64,000 bases of DNA from Candidatus Defluviibacillus avedoerensis (lineage in GTDB: Bacteria > Pseudomonadota > Gammaproteobacteria > Burkholderiales > Burkholderiaceae_C), in contig JADJBS010000013.1 of assembly GCA_016703665.1 (NCBI GenBank), positions 62,001 to 126,000 on the forward strand. The letters run 5' to 3'. The translations under genes were made by a program, and so were the position numbers. Each line of letters opens with the position of its first letter. Positions within the stretch are counted from its first letter, which is position 1. Below, one piece after another: positions 42,317 to 51,797 of this stretch. Under the pieces are notes generated by a model, which was not told the origin of the DNA, searched no databases, and worked only from the letters and a program-made list of their open reading frames with translations.

Positions 42317-42350
42317 AAAACCCGCCAGCGTGAAGTCTGCTAGGGGTTTT
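42317..42350 (+). terminator. Possible terminator after the GGDEF gene
   Basis: AAAACCC and GGGTTTT are seven-base inverted arms around a 20-base loop that contains a further GC/GC pair. The T-run is only four long. It is placed immediately after the GGDEF stop and before the etf promoter, which fits a weak terminator. Confidence 0.4.
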
Positions 42351-42360
42351 AAAAAGCGTC

Positions 42361-42388
42361 TATAATCCAAAAATAGAACGATCGTGCT
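42361..42388 (+). promoter_or_regulatory. Promoter -10 and operator candidate for etfBA
   Basis: TATAAT is followed nine bases later by AGAACGATCGTGCT, a near-palindrome with one mismatched pair, 124 bases before the etfB start. The arrangement is that of a repressor site over the transcription start. Fatty-acid genes of betaproteobacteria are often controlled by TetR-family regulators, but the regulator here is unknown. No good -35 was found. Confidence 0.45.
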
Positions 42389-42511
42389 TTTGTTGCAATG
42401 CGATCTTTCCAATCAATCACCAGCGGGACAGCTTCTGTGACTCTCGTCCAGAATAGAATCACTGGTTTACGTTCACGTCAATTCGAATTCAACAATCTGG
42501 AGCCAACGAGC

Positions 42512-43262
42512 ATGAAGGTACTGGTCGCCGTCAAACGGGTGGTGGACTACAACGTGAAGGTCCGAGTCAAGTCGGACAACACGGGTGTGGACATCGCCAA
42601 TGTCAAAATGAGCATGAACCCCTTTGACGAAATTGCCGTTGAAGAAGCCATGCGCCTCAAGGAAAAGGCGTGGCCACTGGAAGTCATCGCCGTGTCTTGT
42701 GGCGTGGCGCAATGCCAGAAACGCTGCGAACAGCCATGGCCATCGGCGCAGACCGTGGCATCCTGGTGCCAGACCGACGAAGAGCTGCAACCTCTGGCCG
42801 TTGCCAAATTGCTCAAAGCCCTGGTGGCCAAAGAACAACCCGGCCTCGTCATCCTGGGCAAACAAGCCATCGACGACGACTGCAATCAAACCGGCCAGAT
42901 GCTCGCAGCACTTGCCGACATGGGCCAAGGTACCTTTGCGTCCAAGATCGAAATCGCCGACAACAAAGCCCAGATCACCCGTGAAATAGACGGTGGTCTC
43001 GAAGTCATCGAAGTGGCCTTGCCTGCCGTGATGACCACAGATCTGCGCCTCAATGAGGCCGCTACGTTACCTTGCCCAACATCATGAAGGCCAAGAAAAA
43101 GCAACTCGACACCTTCACCCCGCAGACCTTGGTGTGGACGTCGCCCCGCGCATCAAGACGCTCAAAGTGGAAGACCCACCCAAGCGCAGCGCCGGTATCA
43201 AGGTAGCCGACGTGGCAGCCCTCGTTGATAAATTGAAAAATGAAGCCAGTGATCTGACATGA
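42512..43262 (+). pseudogene. etfB: Electron transfer flavoprotein beta subunit, frameshifted
   Basis: ETF carries electrons from acyl-CoA dehydrogenases to ETF-ubiquinone oxidoreductase. The start MKVLVAVKRVVDYNVKVRVKSDNTGVDIANVKMSMNPFDEIAVEEAMRLKEK and the centre LLKALVAKEQPGLVILGKQAIDDDCNQTGQMLA are clearly EtfB. Between them a missing G and an extra C put TLRTAMAIGADRGILV into another frame for 16 residues. Another slip near 43070 moves the last 65 residues to the frame ending GIKVADVAALVDKLKNEASDLT. Repaired length is about 249 residues. The stop overlaps the etfA ATG (ATGA). Confidence 0.88.
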
Positions 43263-44187
43263 CTTCTCTCGTTATTGCCGAACACGACAACGCCTCTATC
43301 AAAGGCGCCACCTCAACACCGTCACCGCTGCGCTTGCCTGCGGTGGTGACGTCCATGTGCTGGTCGCGGGAGCCAATGCCGGTGCCGCCGCCGCCGCCGC
43401 TGCCCAAATCGCAGGTGTCGCCAAAGTCTTGCACGCCGACGGTGAGCAACTCGGCCATGGTCTGGCGGAAAACATCGCAGCCCAGGTGCTGGCCGTGGCG
43501 GGTAATTACAGCCACATCCTGTTCCCTGCTACCGCAGGCGGTAGAACGTGGCACCCCGCGTTGCTGCCAAGCTGGATGTTGGCCAGATCAGCGAAATCTC
43601 CAAAGTGATCAGTGCTGACACCTTTGAGCGATCCATCTACGCCGGTAACGCGGTGGCGACTGTGCAAAGCACCGACACGACCAAGGTCATCACCGTGCGC
43701 ACCACGGGCTTTGACGCTGCTGCTAACGGTGGCGCTGCAGCCGTCGTGAAGCTTAATCGCCGCTGCTGACAGTGGCAAGACCAGCTTCCTTCGCAGCGAA
43801 ATCGCTAAAAACGACCGTCCCGAACTCACGGCAGCCAAGATCATCGTCTCTGGTGGCCGGGCGCTCGGCAGTGCCGAAAGTTCGCCGAAGTCATCACACC
43901 CTGGCCGACAAAGCTTGGAGCCGCCATGGGCGCGAGCCGCGCTGCGGTGGACGCGCGGCTATGCACCCAACGACTGGCAAGTGGGTCAGACCGGCAAGAT
44001 CGTGGCGCCGCAGCTCTATGTGGCCTGCGGCATCAGCGGAGCGATCCAGCATCTGGCGGGTATGAAGGATTCCAAGGTGATCGTGGCGATCAACAAGGAC
44101 CCTGAGGCCCCGATCTTTTCGGTGGCTGACTATGGGCTGGAGGCGGACTTGTTTACCGCCGTCCCCGAGTTGGTTAACGCACTGTAA
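43259..44187 (+). pseudogene. etfA: Electron transfer flavoprotein alpha subunit, multiple frameshifts
   Basis: Starts MTSLVIAEHDNASIKGAT and ends VIVAINKDPEAPIFSVADYGLEADLFTAVPELVNAL, the standard EtfA termini. In between the frame changes near 43315, 43552, 43755, 43873, 43905, 43915 and 43952. Each is consistent with one base gained or lost, often in a short run (for example GAAAAG shortened to GAAAG). The FAD-binding end (GQTGKIVAPQLYVACGISGAIQHLAGMKDS) is intact. The full protein would be about 310 residues. The density of indels, with conserved codons in every piece, is the clearest sign that this stretch of sequence is unreliable. Confidence 0.87.
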
Positions 44188-44261
44188 TTCAGCAACTTAA
44201 CCCACAAGGCATCGTTCGCGATGCCTTTGTCATATTTGAAGTGACTTAAAGAGACAAAACC

Positions 44262-46047
44262 ATGAGCTACATCGCCCCCGTCAAAGACATGATGTTCAAC
44301 ATCCAGCACCTGGCTAATTTGGAGCAGGTGGCTCAGATGCCCGGCTTTGAAGACGCCGGACTGAGACCGCACAAGCCGTGCTGGAGGAATGTGCCAAGCT
44401 GACAGGGGCGTGATTGCACCATTGAACGTCGAAGGTGACCGCAACCCCAGTAGCTGGAAGGACGGCGTCGTCACGGCAACACCGGGCTTCAAAGAAGCCT
44501 ACAAACAGTTTGCCGACGGTGGCTGGCAGGGCTTGCAACACCCGGCCGATTGGGGTGGTCAGGGCTTGCCCAAGACCATTGGTGCCGCCTGCGGCGAGAT
44601 GCTTAACTCGGCCAACATGAGCTTTGCGCTGTGCCCGCTGCTGACTGATGGCGCGATCGAGGCGCTGCTGACCGCTGGCTCGGACGAACTCAAAACGATC
44701 TATCTGGAGAAACTGATCTCCGGCGAGTGGACCGGTACCATGAACCTGACAGAGCCACAGGCGGGATCAGACTTGGCAGCTGTGCGTACCCGTGCCGAAC
44801 CTCAGCCGGACGGTACCTACCGCGTCTTTGGCACCAAGATCTTCATCACCTGGGGTGAGCACAACATGGCGGACAACATTGTCCACTTGGTCCTCGCCCG
44901 TGTGCAGGGCGCGCCCGAGGGCGTCAAGGGCATCAGCCTGTTTGTCTGCCCCAAATTCATGGTTAAGCCTGATGGCTCCCTTGGCGACCGCAACGATGTT
45001 CACTGCGTGAGCATTGAGCACAAGATGGGCATCAAGGCCAGTCCCACTGCAGTGCTGCAATTTGGCGACCATGGTGGCGCTGTGGGCTACTTGGTGGGCC
45101 ACGAAAACCGGGGCCTGGAATACATGTTCATCATGATGAATGCCGCGCGTTACGGCGTAGGTGTACAGGGCATTGCGATTGCTGAGCGCGCTTACCAAAA
45201 GGCCGTGACTTTGCCAAAGACCGTGTGCAAAGCCGTCCGGTGGATGGCAGCCTGCCCTCCAGCGGTTCGATCATCCATCATCCTGACGTCAAGCGCATGC
45301 TGATGATGATGCGTGCCTACACCGAAGGCTGTCGCGCTATGGCATCGACCGCTGCTGCGGCCTACGACGCTGCGCACCATCACCCTGACGCTGACACCCG
45401 CAAGCAGAACCAGGCCTTCTATGAATACCTCGTGCCGCTGGTCAAGGGCTACAGCACCGAGATGAGCCTGGAAGTCACCTCACTTGGTGTGCAGGTGCAC
45501 GGTGGCATGGGCTTTATCGAGGAAACTGGTGCCGCTCAGTACTACCGCGATGCCAAAATTCTGACCATTTACGAAGGCACCACTGCCATCCAGGCCAACG
45601 ACTTGGTGGGCCGCAAAACCTCGCGCGATGGTGGTCAGACACCCAAGGCCATCTGCACTCAGATCGAGGCCACTGAGGCAACGCTGACAGCCAGCGGAAC
45701 TGCTGATGCGCTGGCTGTCGCCAAGCGCTTGAAAGCCGCACGCTTGGCCATGCTGGACGTTGTGAACTTTGTCGCAGGCAACACCAAGGCCAGCCCCAAT
45801 GCGGTATTTGCGGGCAGTGTGCCTTACTTGATGCTCGCGGGAAATGTGGTGGCCGGTTGGCAGTTGGCCCGTGCCCTCTTGGTAGCACAGGACATGGCTG
45901 CCAATGGAGACGATGCGGCCTTTGCCCCAGCTAAGATCGTGACTGCGCTTTTATGCCGATCACATCCTGACCAAAGCCCCAGGCCTGCGCGATAGCATTG
46001 TCGAAGGTGCAAACGCTGTGACGGCGCTCGCACTGGATGCATTTTGA
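44262..46047 (+). pseudogene. Acyl-CoA dehydrogenase with C-terminal extension (DmdC-like), frameshifted
   Basis: About 595 residues when repaired, the size of the acyl-CoA dehydrogenase group that includes methylmercaptopropionyl-CoA dehydrogenase and some FadE-like enzymes. MSYIAPVKDMMFNIQHLANLEQVAQMPGFEDAGL starts it, then shifts near 44360 and 44405. A long intact stretch carries MNLTEPQAGSDLAAV (FAD loop) and MNAARYGVGVQGIAIAERAYQKAV. After a shift near 45215 the second half has GGMGFIEETGAAQYYRDAKILTIYEGTTAIQANDL with the catalytic-region YEGT. The last 30 residues, in a third frame, end IVEGANAVTALALDAF. It follows etfA by 74 bases and has its own leader. Confidence 0.85.
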
Positions 46048-46154
46048 GTCGTTTTTACTCTTAAAACGATAGCTTAAAAACTATATCATTATTGCCGAAA
46101 CAGCATATTTATGTTCAAGTTTCTGCTTGAAAGAAGGAGACAACATAGTCCAAA

Positions 46155-47099
46155 TTGCCCAAAATACTTCAGAATCTTCCGCTGCCCATCATTGGGTCAC
46201 CCCTGTTCATCATCAGCAACCCCAAGTTGGTGATTGAGCAATGCAAGGCTGGCGTTGTGGGTTCTATGCCTGCATTGAACGCTCGCCCGGCTGCGCAATT
46301 GGATGAATGGCTGGCAGAAATCACTGAAGCGCTGGCTGCCTATAACCAAGCTAACCCAGACAAACCTGCAGCGCCCTTTGCCATTAACCAGATCGTGCAC
46401 AAGAGCAACGATCGCCTTGACCATGACATGGAACTGGTGGCCAAGTACAAGGTGCCGATCATCATCACCTCGCTCGGCGCGAGAGTTGACATCAACGAAG
46501 CCATTCATGCCTATGGTGGCGTGGTCATGCATGACTTGATCACCAACGCATTTGCCCACAAGGCCATCGAAAAGGGCGCCGATGGCCTGATCGCGGTGGC
46601 TGCGGGTGCTGGTGGCCATGCAGGAGTCAAAAGTCCGTTTGCCCTGATCCAGGAAATCCGTCAGTGGTTTGACGGCCCTCTGGCACTCAGTGGCTCGATC
46701 GCCAGTGGCGACGCAGTGCTTGCGGCACAGGCCATGGGTGCAGACTTTGCCTACATCGGCTCTGCCTTCATTGCGACAGAAGAAGCGCGTGCAGCAGACG
46801 GCTACAAACAGGCCATTGTGGACAGCAACAGCGACGACATCGTCTACTCCAACCTGTTTACCGGCGTGCATGGCAACTACCTCAAGCCAAGCATCGTGGC
46901 AGCTGGGCTTGACCCTGACAACCTGCCGCAGAGCGACCCCAGCAAGATGAATTTCGGTGGTGACGCCAAAAAGGCCTGGAAAGACATTTGGGGCTGTGGC
47001 CAGGGTATTGGCGCGATCACAGAGGTGGCTACCACAGCCAACATGGTGGCTCGCCTCAAGCGCGAATACCTCGTAGCACGCGCCCGCCTCGCCCTGTGA
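46155..47099 (+). CDS. Nitronate monooxygenase family protein
   Basis: FMN-dependent TIM-barrel enzyme family that oxidises alkyl nitronates, common beside beta-oxidation genes. PLFIISNPKLVIEQCKAGVVGSMPALNARP, VAAGAGGHAGVKSPFALI and GGDAKKAWKDIWGCGQGIGAI are diagnostic, including the catalytic-region GGHAG. At 314 residues it is nearly complete. Homologues begin MSKLPKILQ. Here the bases before SKLP read ATAGTCC, so a one-base insertion has turned the ATG into TAG in that frame. The coordinates given use the TTG of LPKILQ as a fallback start. The following acyltransferase start (GTGA) overlaps its stop. Confidence 0.87.
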   Translation: MPKILQNLPLPIIGSPLFIISNPKLVIEQCKAGVVGSMPALNARPAAQLDEWLAEITEALAAYNQANPDKPAAPFAINQIVHKSNDRLDHDMELVAKYKVPIIITSLGARVDINEAIHAYGGVVMHDLITNAFAHKAIEKGADGLIAVAAGAGGHAGVKSPFALIQEIRQWFDGPLALSGSIASGDAVLAAQAMGADFAYIGSAFIATEEARAADGYKQAIVDSNSDDIVYSNLFTGVHGNYLKPSIVAAGLDPDNLPQSDPSKMNFGGDAKKAWKDIWGCGQGIGAITEVATTANMVARLKREYLVARARLAL

Positions 47100-48226
47100 G
47101 CGCTGTGGGCGGTAAGCCGCCCCACCGCTCAGCGCTTATCGACGTGCTCAAGGGCACGGCTTGCTTGGTGATTGTCTGCCACCACATGGTGTCATATGGC
47201 CCCATGGTGGACGTGGTGCGCGGTTTTGCACCGGGTTTTATTGCATGGCTCTACGACTACGGGCGGTTTGCCGTGCAGGTATTTTTGGTCGTGGCTGGCT
47301 ACGTCGCTGCTGACAGCCTGGCGCCTGCTGGTGCGGCCAATTTTCGGTCAGTGAGCGTTCAGCTTGCCAAGCGCTATTGGCGACTGCTTGCGCCCTTTCT
47401 GGTGGCACTGACCGCTGCATTGGCAGCAGCCAGCTTGGCACGAACCTGGCATCACCCTGACTCGGTTCCTGCTGCAGCAAGTATCGGGGCAGTGATTGCG
47501 CATTTGCTGATGCTGCAGGACCTTCTCGGTGTTCCCGGCTTGTCCGCTGGTGTCTGGTACCTGTCGATTGACCTTCAGTTGTTTGCTTGTACGGTGCTGA
47601 TCCTGGCAGTGGCGCCTTGGCTCGCCAAGCACCTGGTGATTGTGTCTGCTCAGCACCTGGGAATCGCTTTAGTGCTGGGGCTGACCTGTGTCTCATTGGT
47701 CTGGTTGAATCGCATCCCAGCGCTGGATGCGACGGCCTTGTATTTCTACGGTGCCTATGGCATGGGGATGCTGACATGTTGGGGCGTCCGCACGAACACC
47801 GTACTGAAACGAAGGGCGTGGTTTTGTATGGTTAGCGCTTTGGTGGTGGCCGCATTGGCTGTCGATTTCAGAGGGCGCCTACTGTTGGCCGGATTGGTGG
47901 CCGCCCTTTTGTGGTCTTGCGCAACATCCGCCAGCGTGCAGGGCTATATGTCTGCCACTGCCTTCGGGCCTTTGCGCTACGTGGGGCGGATTTCGTATTC
48001 CGTGTTTTGATTCATTACCCCGTGCTGTTGGTGTTCAATGCGCTTATCGGGCTGTGTTGGCCCGCGTCACCTGGGGTCAATCTGCTTGGCATGCTGGGGG
48101 GTATTGGCTTGTTCGGTTGGACTAGCGGACCGGATGTACAGGGGGATCGAAACCCAGCCGCCCTCTGGCCGACTTGCAGCGGCCCTTTTGGCACCGCTGC
48201 TGCTGGTGAGTGCAATCACCCATTGA
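47096..48226 (+). pseudogene. Acyltransferase 3 family protein, frameshifted near the end
   Basis: Membrane acyltransferase, unrelated in composition to the AT-rich one at 10 kb. The GTG start overlaps the previous stop. ALIDVLKGTACLVIVCHHMVSYG holds the family's catalytic histidine pair region, and about ten hydrophobic helices follow. The frame fails after GRISYSVF, where one T is missing. The next frame gives LIHYPVLLVFNALIGLCWPASPGVNLLGMLGGIGLF, and another shift near 48120 gives LADRMYRGIETQPPSGRLAAALLAPLLLVSAITH and a stop 2 bases short of the convergent CaiB stop. The target is unknown. Confidence 0.78.
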
Positions 48227-48228
48227 GT

Positions 48229-49137
48229 TCAGCTTGCCATCGCATGCAAAGGGATGTCCTTTTCTTCCTAACTGAGCGAGTTCGGCGCAAGTCTTCTTTC
48301 GCAAGAATCGTGCAATTTTTTGGTGGGTATCGGCTTCAAACATCGTGGTGCGCCCGGGTATGCCAGCACCGGCAACTGAGCACAGCGACGCTGCAAAGTG
48401 GGGCTCTAACGCCGCAACTGCAACGCGCCCGTCTTTGCAAGCGTAAACGCGGTAGCCAGCGTGTGCGCCACCAACGGAGCCCTGGGGCAGCGTCAGCCCC
48501 CAACTGCGTGGCAAGGCGAGATAAGCGGCTGCGTCTGACAAGGCCACTTCCATGAACACGCCGGGCGCGGGTTTGCCGGGCTTGGCTTTGGCGCGTTGGT
48601 GCAGCAGGGCCTGCAATACCGCCTCGCTGGTCATGAGTGAGCCACCCATGTCGGCATACAGGGTAGGGGGCAGATCCAGTCCGGTTACCAGCCCGTTGTC
48701 TGCCAGGTAGGTCAGGTCATGCCCAGGTTCTTCGGCACGTGCACCGGGGGCGCCCACAATCGCCACCTGCGACAGGGCTGGGAAGGCCTTGTGCAAGGCC
48801 TTCCAGTCCAAGCCCAGGCGTGCCATGGCTGACGGACGGAACGAGGTTAGCAGCACCTGTGCCTTGCTCAGTTCCTTGGCCAGTGTCTTTTGGCCCTTCT
48901 CGGTTTTCAGGTCCGCCCGCACGATGCGCATGCCCTTGTGCATCGTGCCATAGGCGCTAGGTTGTATTGGCCCATAGGGTCACCACTTTTGCCACCGGCT
49001 GGTGCAAGCGGCTCAAGCTTCACGCAGGTCGCGCCCATGGCGCACAAGCGCATCAGAGCGGCAGGGCCCGGCAGATTGAGGGCTAGGCTCACAATGCGCA
49101 CGCCGCGCAAGGGTTTCAGTGTGATGGGAGTACTCAT
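48229..49137 (-). pseudogene. CaiB/BaiF-family CoA transferase or racemase, frameshifted
   Basis: Class III CoA-transferase/alpha-methylacyl-CoA racemase family. MSTPITLKPLRGVRIVSLALNLPGPAALMRLCAMGATCVKLEPLAPAG is the standard N-terminus. After a shift near 48955 comes SAYGTMHKGMRIVRADLKTEKGQKTLAKELSKAQVLLTSFRPSAMARLGLDW, the central domain, and PGHDLTYLADNGLVTGLD. A last shift near 48270 places the end in the frame DIPLHAMAS. Repaired length is about 302 residues, short for the family but seen in a proteobacterial subgroup. It is convergent with the acyltransferase and starts 70 bases after the end of the next acyl-CoA dehydrogenase gene. Confidence 0.83.
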
Positions 49138-49207
49138 GATATTGCTGTAAAAATAATAGCGGAAAAGGTTTATTTGATAAGCCGAAAAGGCCTGTTTGAC
49201 TCTAAAT

Positions 49208-50368
49208 TCAGCGGCTCGGAAGGCCCATGGACCTTGAGATGACTTCTTTCATGATCTCATTGGTGCCGCCATATATCCGCTGCACTCGTGCATCTGCGTA
49301 GGCGCGCGTGATGGGGTATTCCCACATGTAGCCGTAGCCACCAAAAAGCTGAACGCATTCGTCCATCACTTTGCATTGCAAATCACTGGTCCAGTACTTG
49401 GCCATGCTGGCGGTTGCTGTGTCAAGTTTGCCGTGCATCAGCAGGTCAGTGCATTTGTCCACAAACACGCGGGCCACTTGCACCTGGGTTTGCAATTCGG
49501 CCAAGGTGTAGCGAGTGTTTTGGTAGGCGGCGACGGCTTGACCAAAGACCTGGCGTTCTTTCACATAAGCCACCGTCCAGTCGATGGCAGATTGCGCGGC
49601 TGCAATGGCCTGGATGGCGATTTGTAGACGCTCCCAAGGGAGCTGCTCCATAAGACAAATAAATCCACGGTTGAGTTGGGCTTCTCCTCCCAACAAATGG
49701 TCTGCAGGCACCTTGACATTGTCAAAAAAAAGTTCAGACGTGTCTTGCGCTTTGAGTCCCAACTTTTTGAGCCGCTTGCCTTTTTCAAATCCCGCCATGC
49801 CGCGTTCAACCATCAGCAGGCTTGTTCCTTTCGCACCCGCTGCAGGGCCGGTCTTAGCGACCACCACCACCACGTCAGCATGCCAGCCGTTGGTGATAAA
49901 GGTCTTGCTGCCATTCAGGACAAAGTGGTCACTCTGGCGGATGGCGGTGGCTTTAACGCCTTGAAGGTCAGACCCAGCAGAGGGCTCGGTCATGGCAATG
50001 GCACCCACGATTTCGCCTGTGACCATCTTGGGCAGGTACTTGTGTTTTTGTTCTTCAGTGCCGTAGTGCAATATGTAGGGTGCGACGATTTCGTTGTGCA
50101 GGCCAAAGCCCAGACCGGTAAAACCTGCGGCACTGATTTCTTCGATCTGCACCACGCTGAACAGCTTGTCTGCAGCAGCGCCACCATAGGCTTCGGGCAG
50201 GCTCACGCCCAGAAAGCCGTTCTCGCCAGCTTTGAGCCAGATCTCGCGGTCCACATAGCCTTGCTCCTCCCAGGCTTCGTGATGAGGTGCAACTTCTTTG
50301 GCCAAAAAGCGCCGGAAGCTGTCCCGGAAGGCCTCATGTTCTGCATTGAAAAGGGTACGTTCAATCAT
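49208..50368 (-). CDS. Acyl-CoA dehydrogenase, long-chain type
   Basis: 386-residue FAD enzyme introducing the alpha-beta double bond of acyl-CoA. Landmarks are AMTEPSAGSDLQGVK (FAD and substrate loop), FITNGWHADVVVVVAKTG, CVQLFGGYGYMWEYPITRAYADARVQRIYGGTNEIMKEVISRSMG at the C-terminus. The YGGTNE form, in place of YEGT, fits enzymes that take their catalytic glutamate from an earlier helix, as in long-chain and isovaleryl-type dehydrogenases. The gene is undamaged. It diverges from the thiolase gene, with a palindrome in the shared promoter region. Confidence 0.93.
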   Translation of the reverse strand: MIERTLFNAEHEAFRDSFRRFLAKEVAPHHEAWEEQGYVDREIWLKAGENGFLGVSLPEAYGGAAADKLFSVVQIEEISAAGFTGLGFGLHNEIVAPYILHYGTEEQKHKYLPKMVTGEIVGAIAMTEPSAGSDLQGVKATAIRQSDHFVLNGSKTFITNGWHADVVVVVAKTGPAAGAKGTSLLMVERGMAGFEKGKRLKKLGLKAQDTSELFFDNVKVPADHLLGGEAQLNRGFICLMEQLPWERLQIAIQAIAAAQSAIDWTVAYVKERQVFGQAVAAYQNTRYTLAELQTQVQVARVFVDKCTDLLMHGKLDTATASMAKYWTSDLQCKVMDECVQLFGGYGYMWEYPITRAYADARVQRIYGGTNEIMKEVISRSMGLPSR

Positions 50369-50400
50369 AGAGATGTCACCTATTTGACTTCAATTGGGTA

Positions 50401-50428
50401 TTTTCACAGAGCATTTGCTTGGTGAAAA
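50401..50428. promoter_or_regulatory. Palindromic operator candidate between acyl-CoA dehydrogenase and thiolase
   Basis: TTTTCACAGAGCA and TGCTTGGTGAAAA are inverted arms matching at 11 of 13 positions around TT. A TATACT box follows 4 bases downstream, oriented toward the thiolase gene. The site lies in the middle of the 118-base divergent spacer and could control both fatty-acid genes. Confidence 0.5.
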
Positions 50429-50486
50429 ATTCTATACTGTAAGCCTGTTTTCCTAACCTTTCCCAACTGATCTCACGGAGAAACCC

Positions 50487-51693
50487 ATGACTGAAGCATT
50501 TGTGTATGACGCCATCCGCACGCCGCGCGGCAAAGGTAAGAAGGATGGGAGCCTGCATGAGGTTAAACCTGTGAATTTGTTGGCGGGCTTGTTGACCCGT
50601 CTGCAAGCACGCAATGGCTTTGACACCGCCAAGGTGGACGACGTGGTCATGGGGGTGGTGTCTCCTGTGGGTGAGCAGGGCTCAGTGATCGCCAAAGTCG
50701 CGGCACTCAAGGCGGGATGGGATTACCAGTGCGCAGGCGTGCAGGTCAACCGCTTTTTGCGCGTCTGGCCTGGAAGCAGTCAACCTGGCTGCCCAAAAAG
50801 TGCGTTCCGGTTGGGAAGACTTGGTTGTTGCTGGTGGCGTTGAGAGCATGAGCCGTGTGCCAATTGGTTCTGACGGTGGTGCTTGGGCACAAGACCCAGA
50901 AACCAACTCGCAAACCCTGTTTGTGCCACAAGGCATCGGTGCTGACCTGATTGCGACCATGGAAGGATTCACACGCCAGGATGTGGATGCTTTCGCGCTT
51001 GAGTCGCAAAAGCGCGCGGCTGCCGCCCGCGCGGCTGGCTACTTCAAGCGTTCGGTGGTGCCTGTCACCGATTTTTTGGGGCAGACCATTTTGGAAGAAG
51101 ACGAGTTCATCAAGCCCCATACCACTCTGGAAGGTCTTGCGTCGCTCAAGCCCGCGTTTGAACAGATGGGGGCCATGGGCTTTGACCAAGTTGCATTGAA
51201 CCGCTATCCGCAAGTCGAACGTATTTACCATGTGCACCACGCGGGCAATTCGTCGGGCATTGTCGATGGCGCAGCCGCCGTGCTGATTGGCTCAGAGGCC
51301 GCCGGCAAGCATCACAAGCTGACCCCTCGTGCTCGCATCGTGTCTGCTGCCTTGAGCGGCGCTGACCCCACCATCATGCTGACTGGCCCCATGCCTGCTG
51401 CACGCAAAGCATTGGCAAAAGCGGGCATGACGATGGATCAGATGGATCTGGTGGAAATTAACGAAGCCTTTGCTGCCGTGGCCATGCGGTTCATGAAGGA
51501 AATGAAGGTGCCACACGAGAAGGTCAACGTGAACGGCGGTGCCATTGCCATGGGCCACCCGCTCGGCGCGACCGGTGCCATGATTCTGGGGACCTTGATC
51601 GATGAACTGCATCGCCGCAACTTGCGCTACGGCATGGCCACCCTGTGCGTGGGCGGGGGCATGGGCATTGCCACCATTGTTGAACGCATTTGA
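50487..51693 (+). pseudogene. Acetyl-CoA C-acyltransferase (thiolase), one frameshift
   Basis: Final enzyme of beta-oxidation. MTEAFVYDAIRTPRGKGKKDGSLHEVKPV starts the protein. One extra T in a run of five near 50755 shifts the frame just where NRFCASGLEAVNLAAQK, holding the nucleophilic cysteine, should be; the second frame then runs unbroken from KVRSGWEDLVVAGGVESMSRV to VERI. The other catalytic residues are intact: GGAIAMGHPLGATG with the histidine and TLCVGGGMGIA with the second cysteine. Repaired length is about 401 residues. Downstream spacing to the FadJ-like gene is 104 bases. Confidence 0.88.
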
Positions 51694-51721
51694 CCCACAT
51701 GCCGCCACGCTCCACCGTTGT

Positions 51722-51760
51722 CCGGGTCGCGGCCCGGCGGCGGGCAGGGACACCCTGCGG
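51722..51760. repeat. Degenerate piece of the GC-rich element
   Basis: GCGGCCCGGCGGCGGGCAGG resembles the right half of the element in coxD (GCGGCCCGGTGGCAGG) and is followed by a short GGGACACCCTGC hairpin. It fills part of the spacer between the thiolase gene and the FadJ-like gene. The assignment is tentative. Confidence 0.35.
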
Positions 51761-51797
51761 TATGCACTGTGTTACACACTAAACCTCAATTCAGAAA

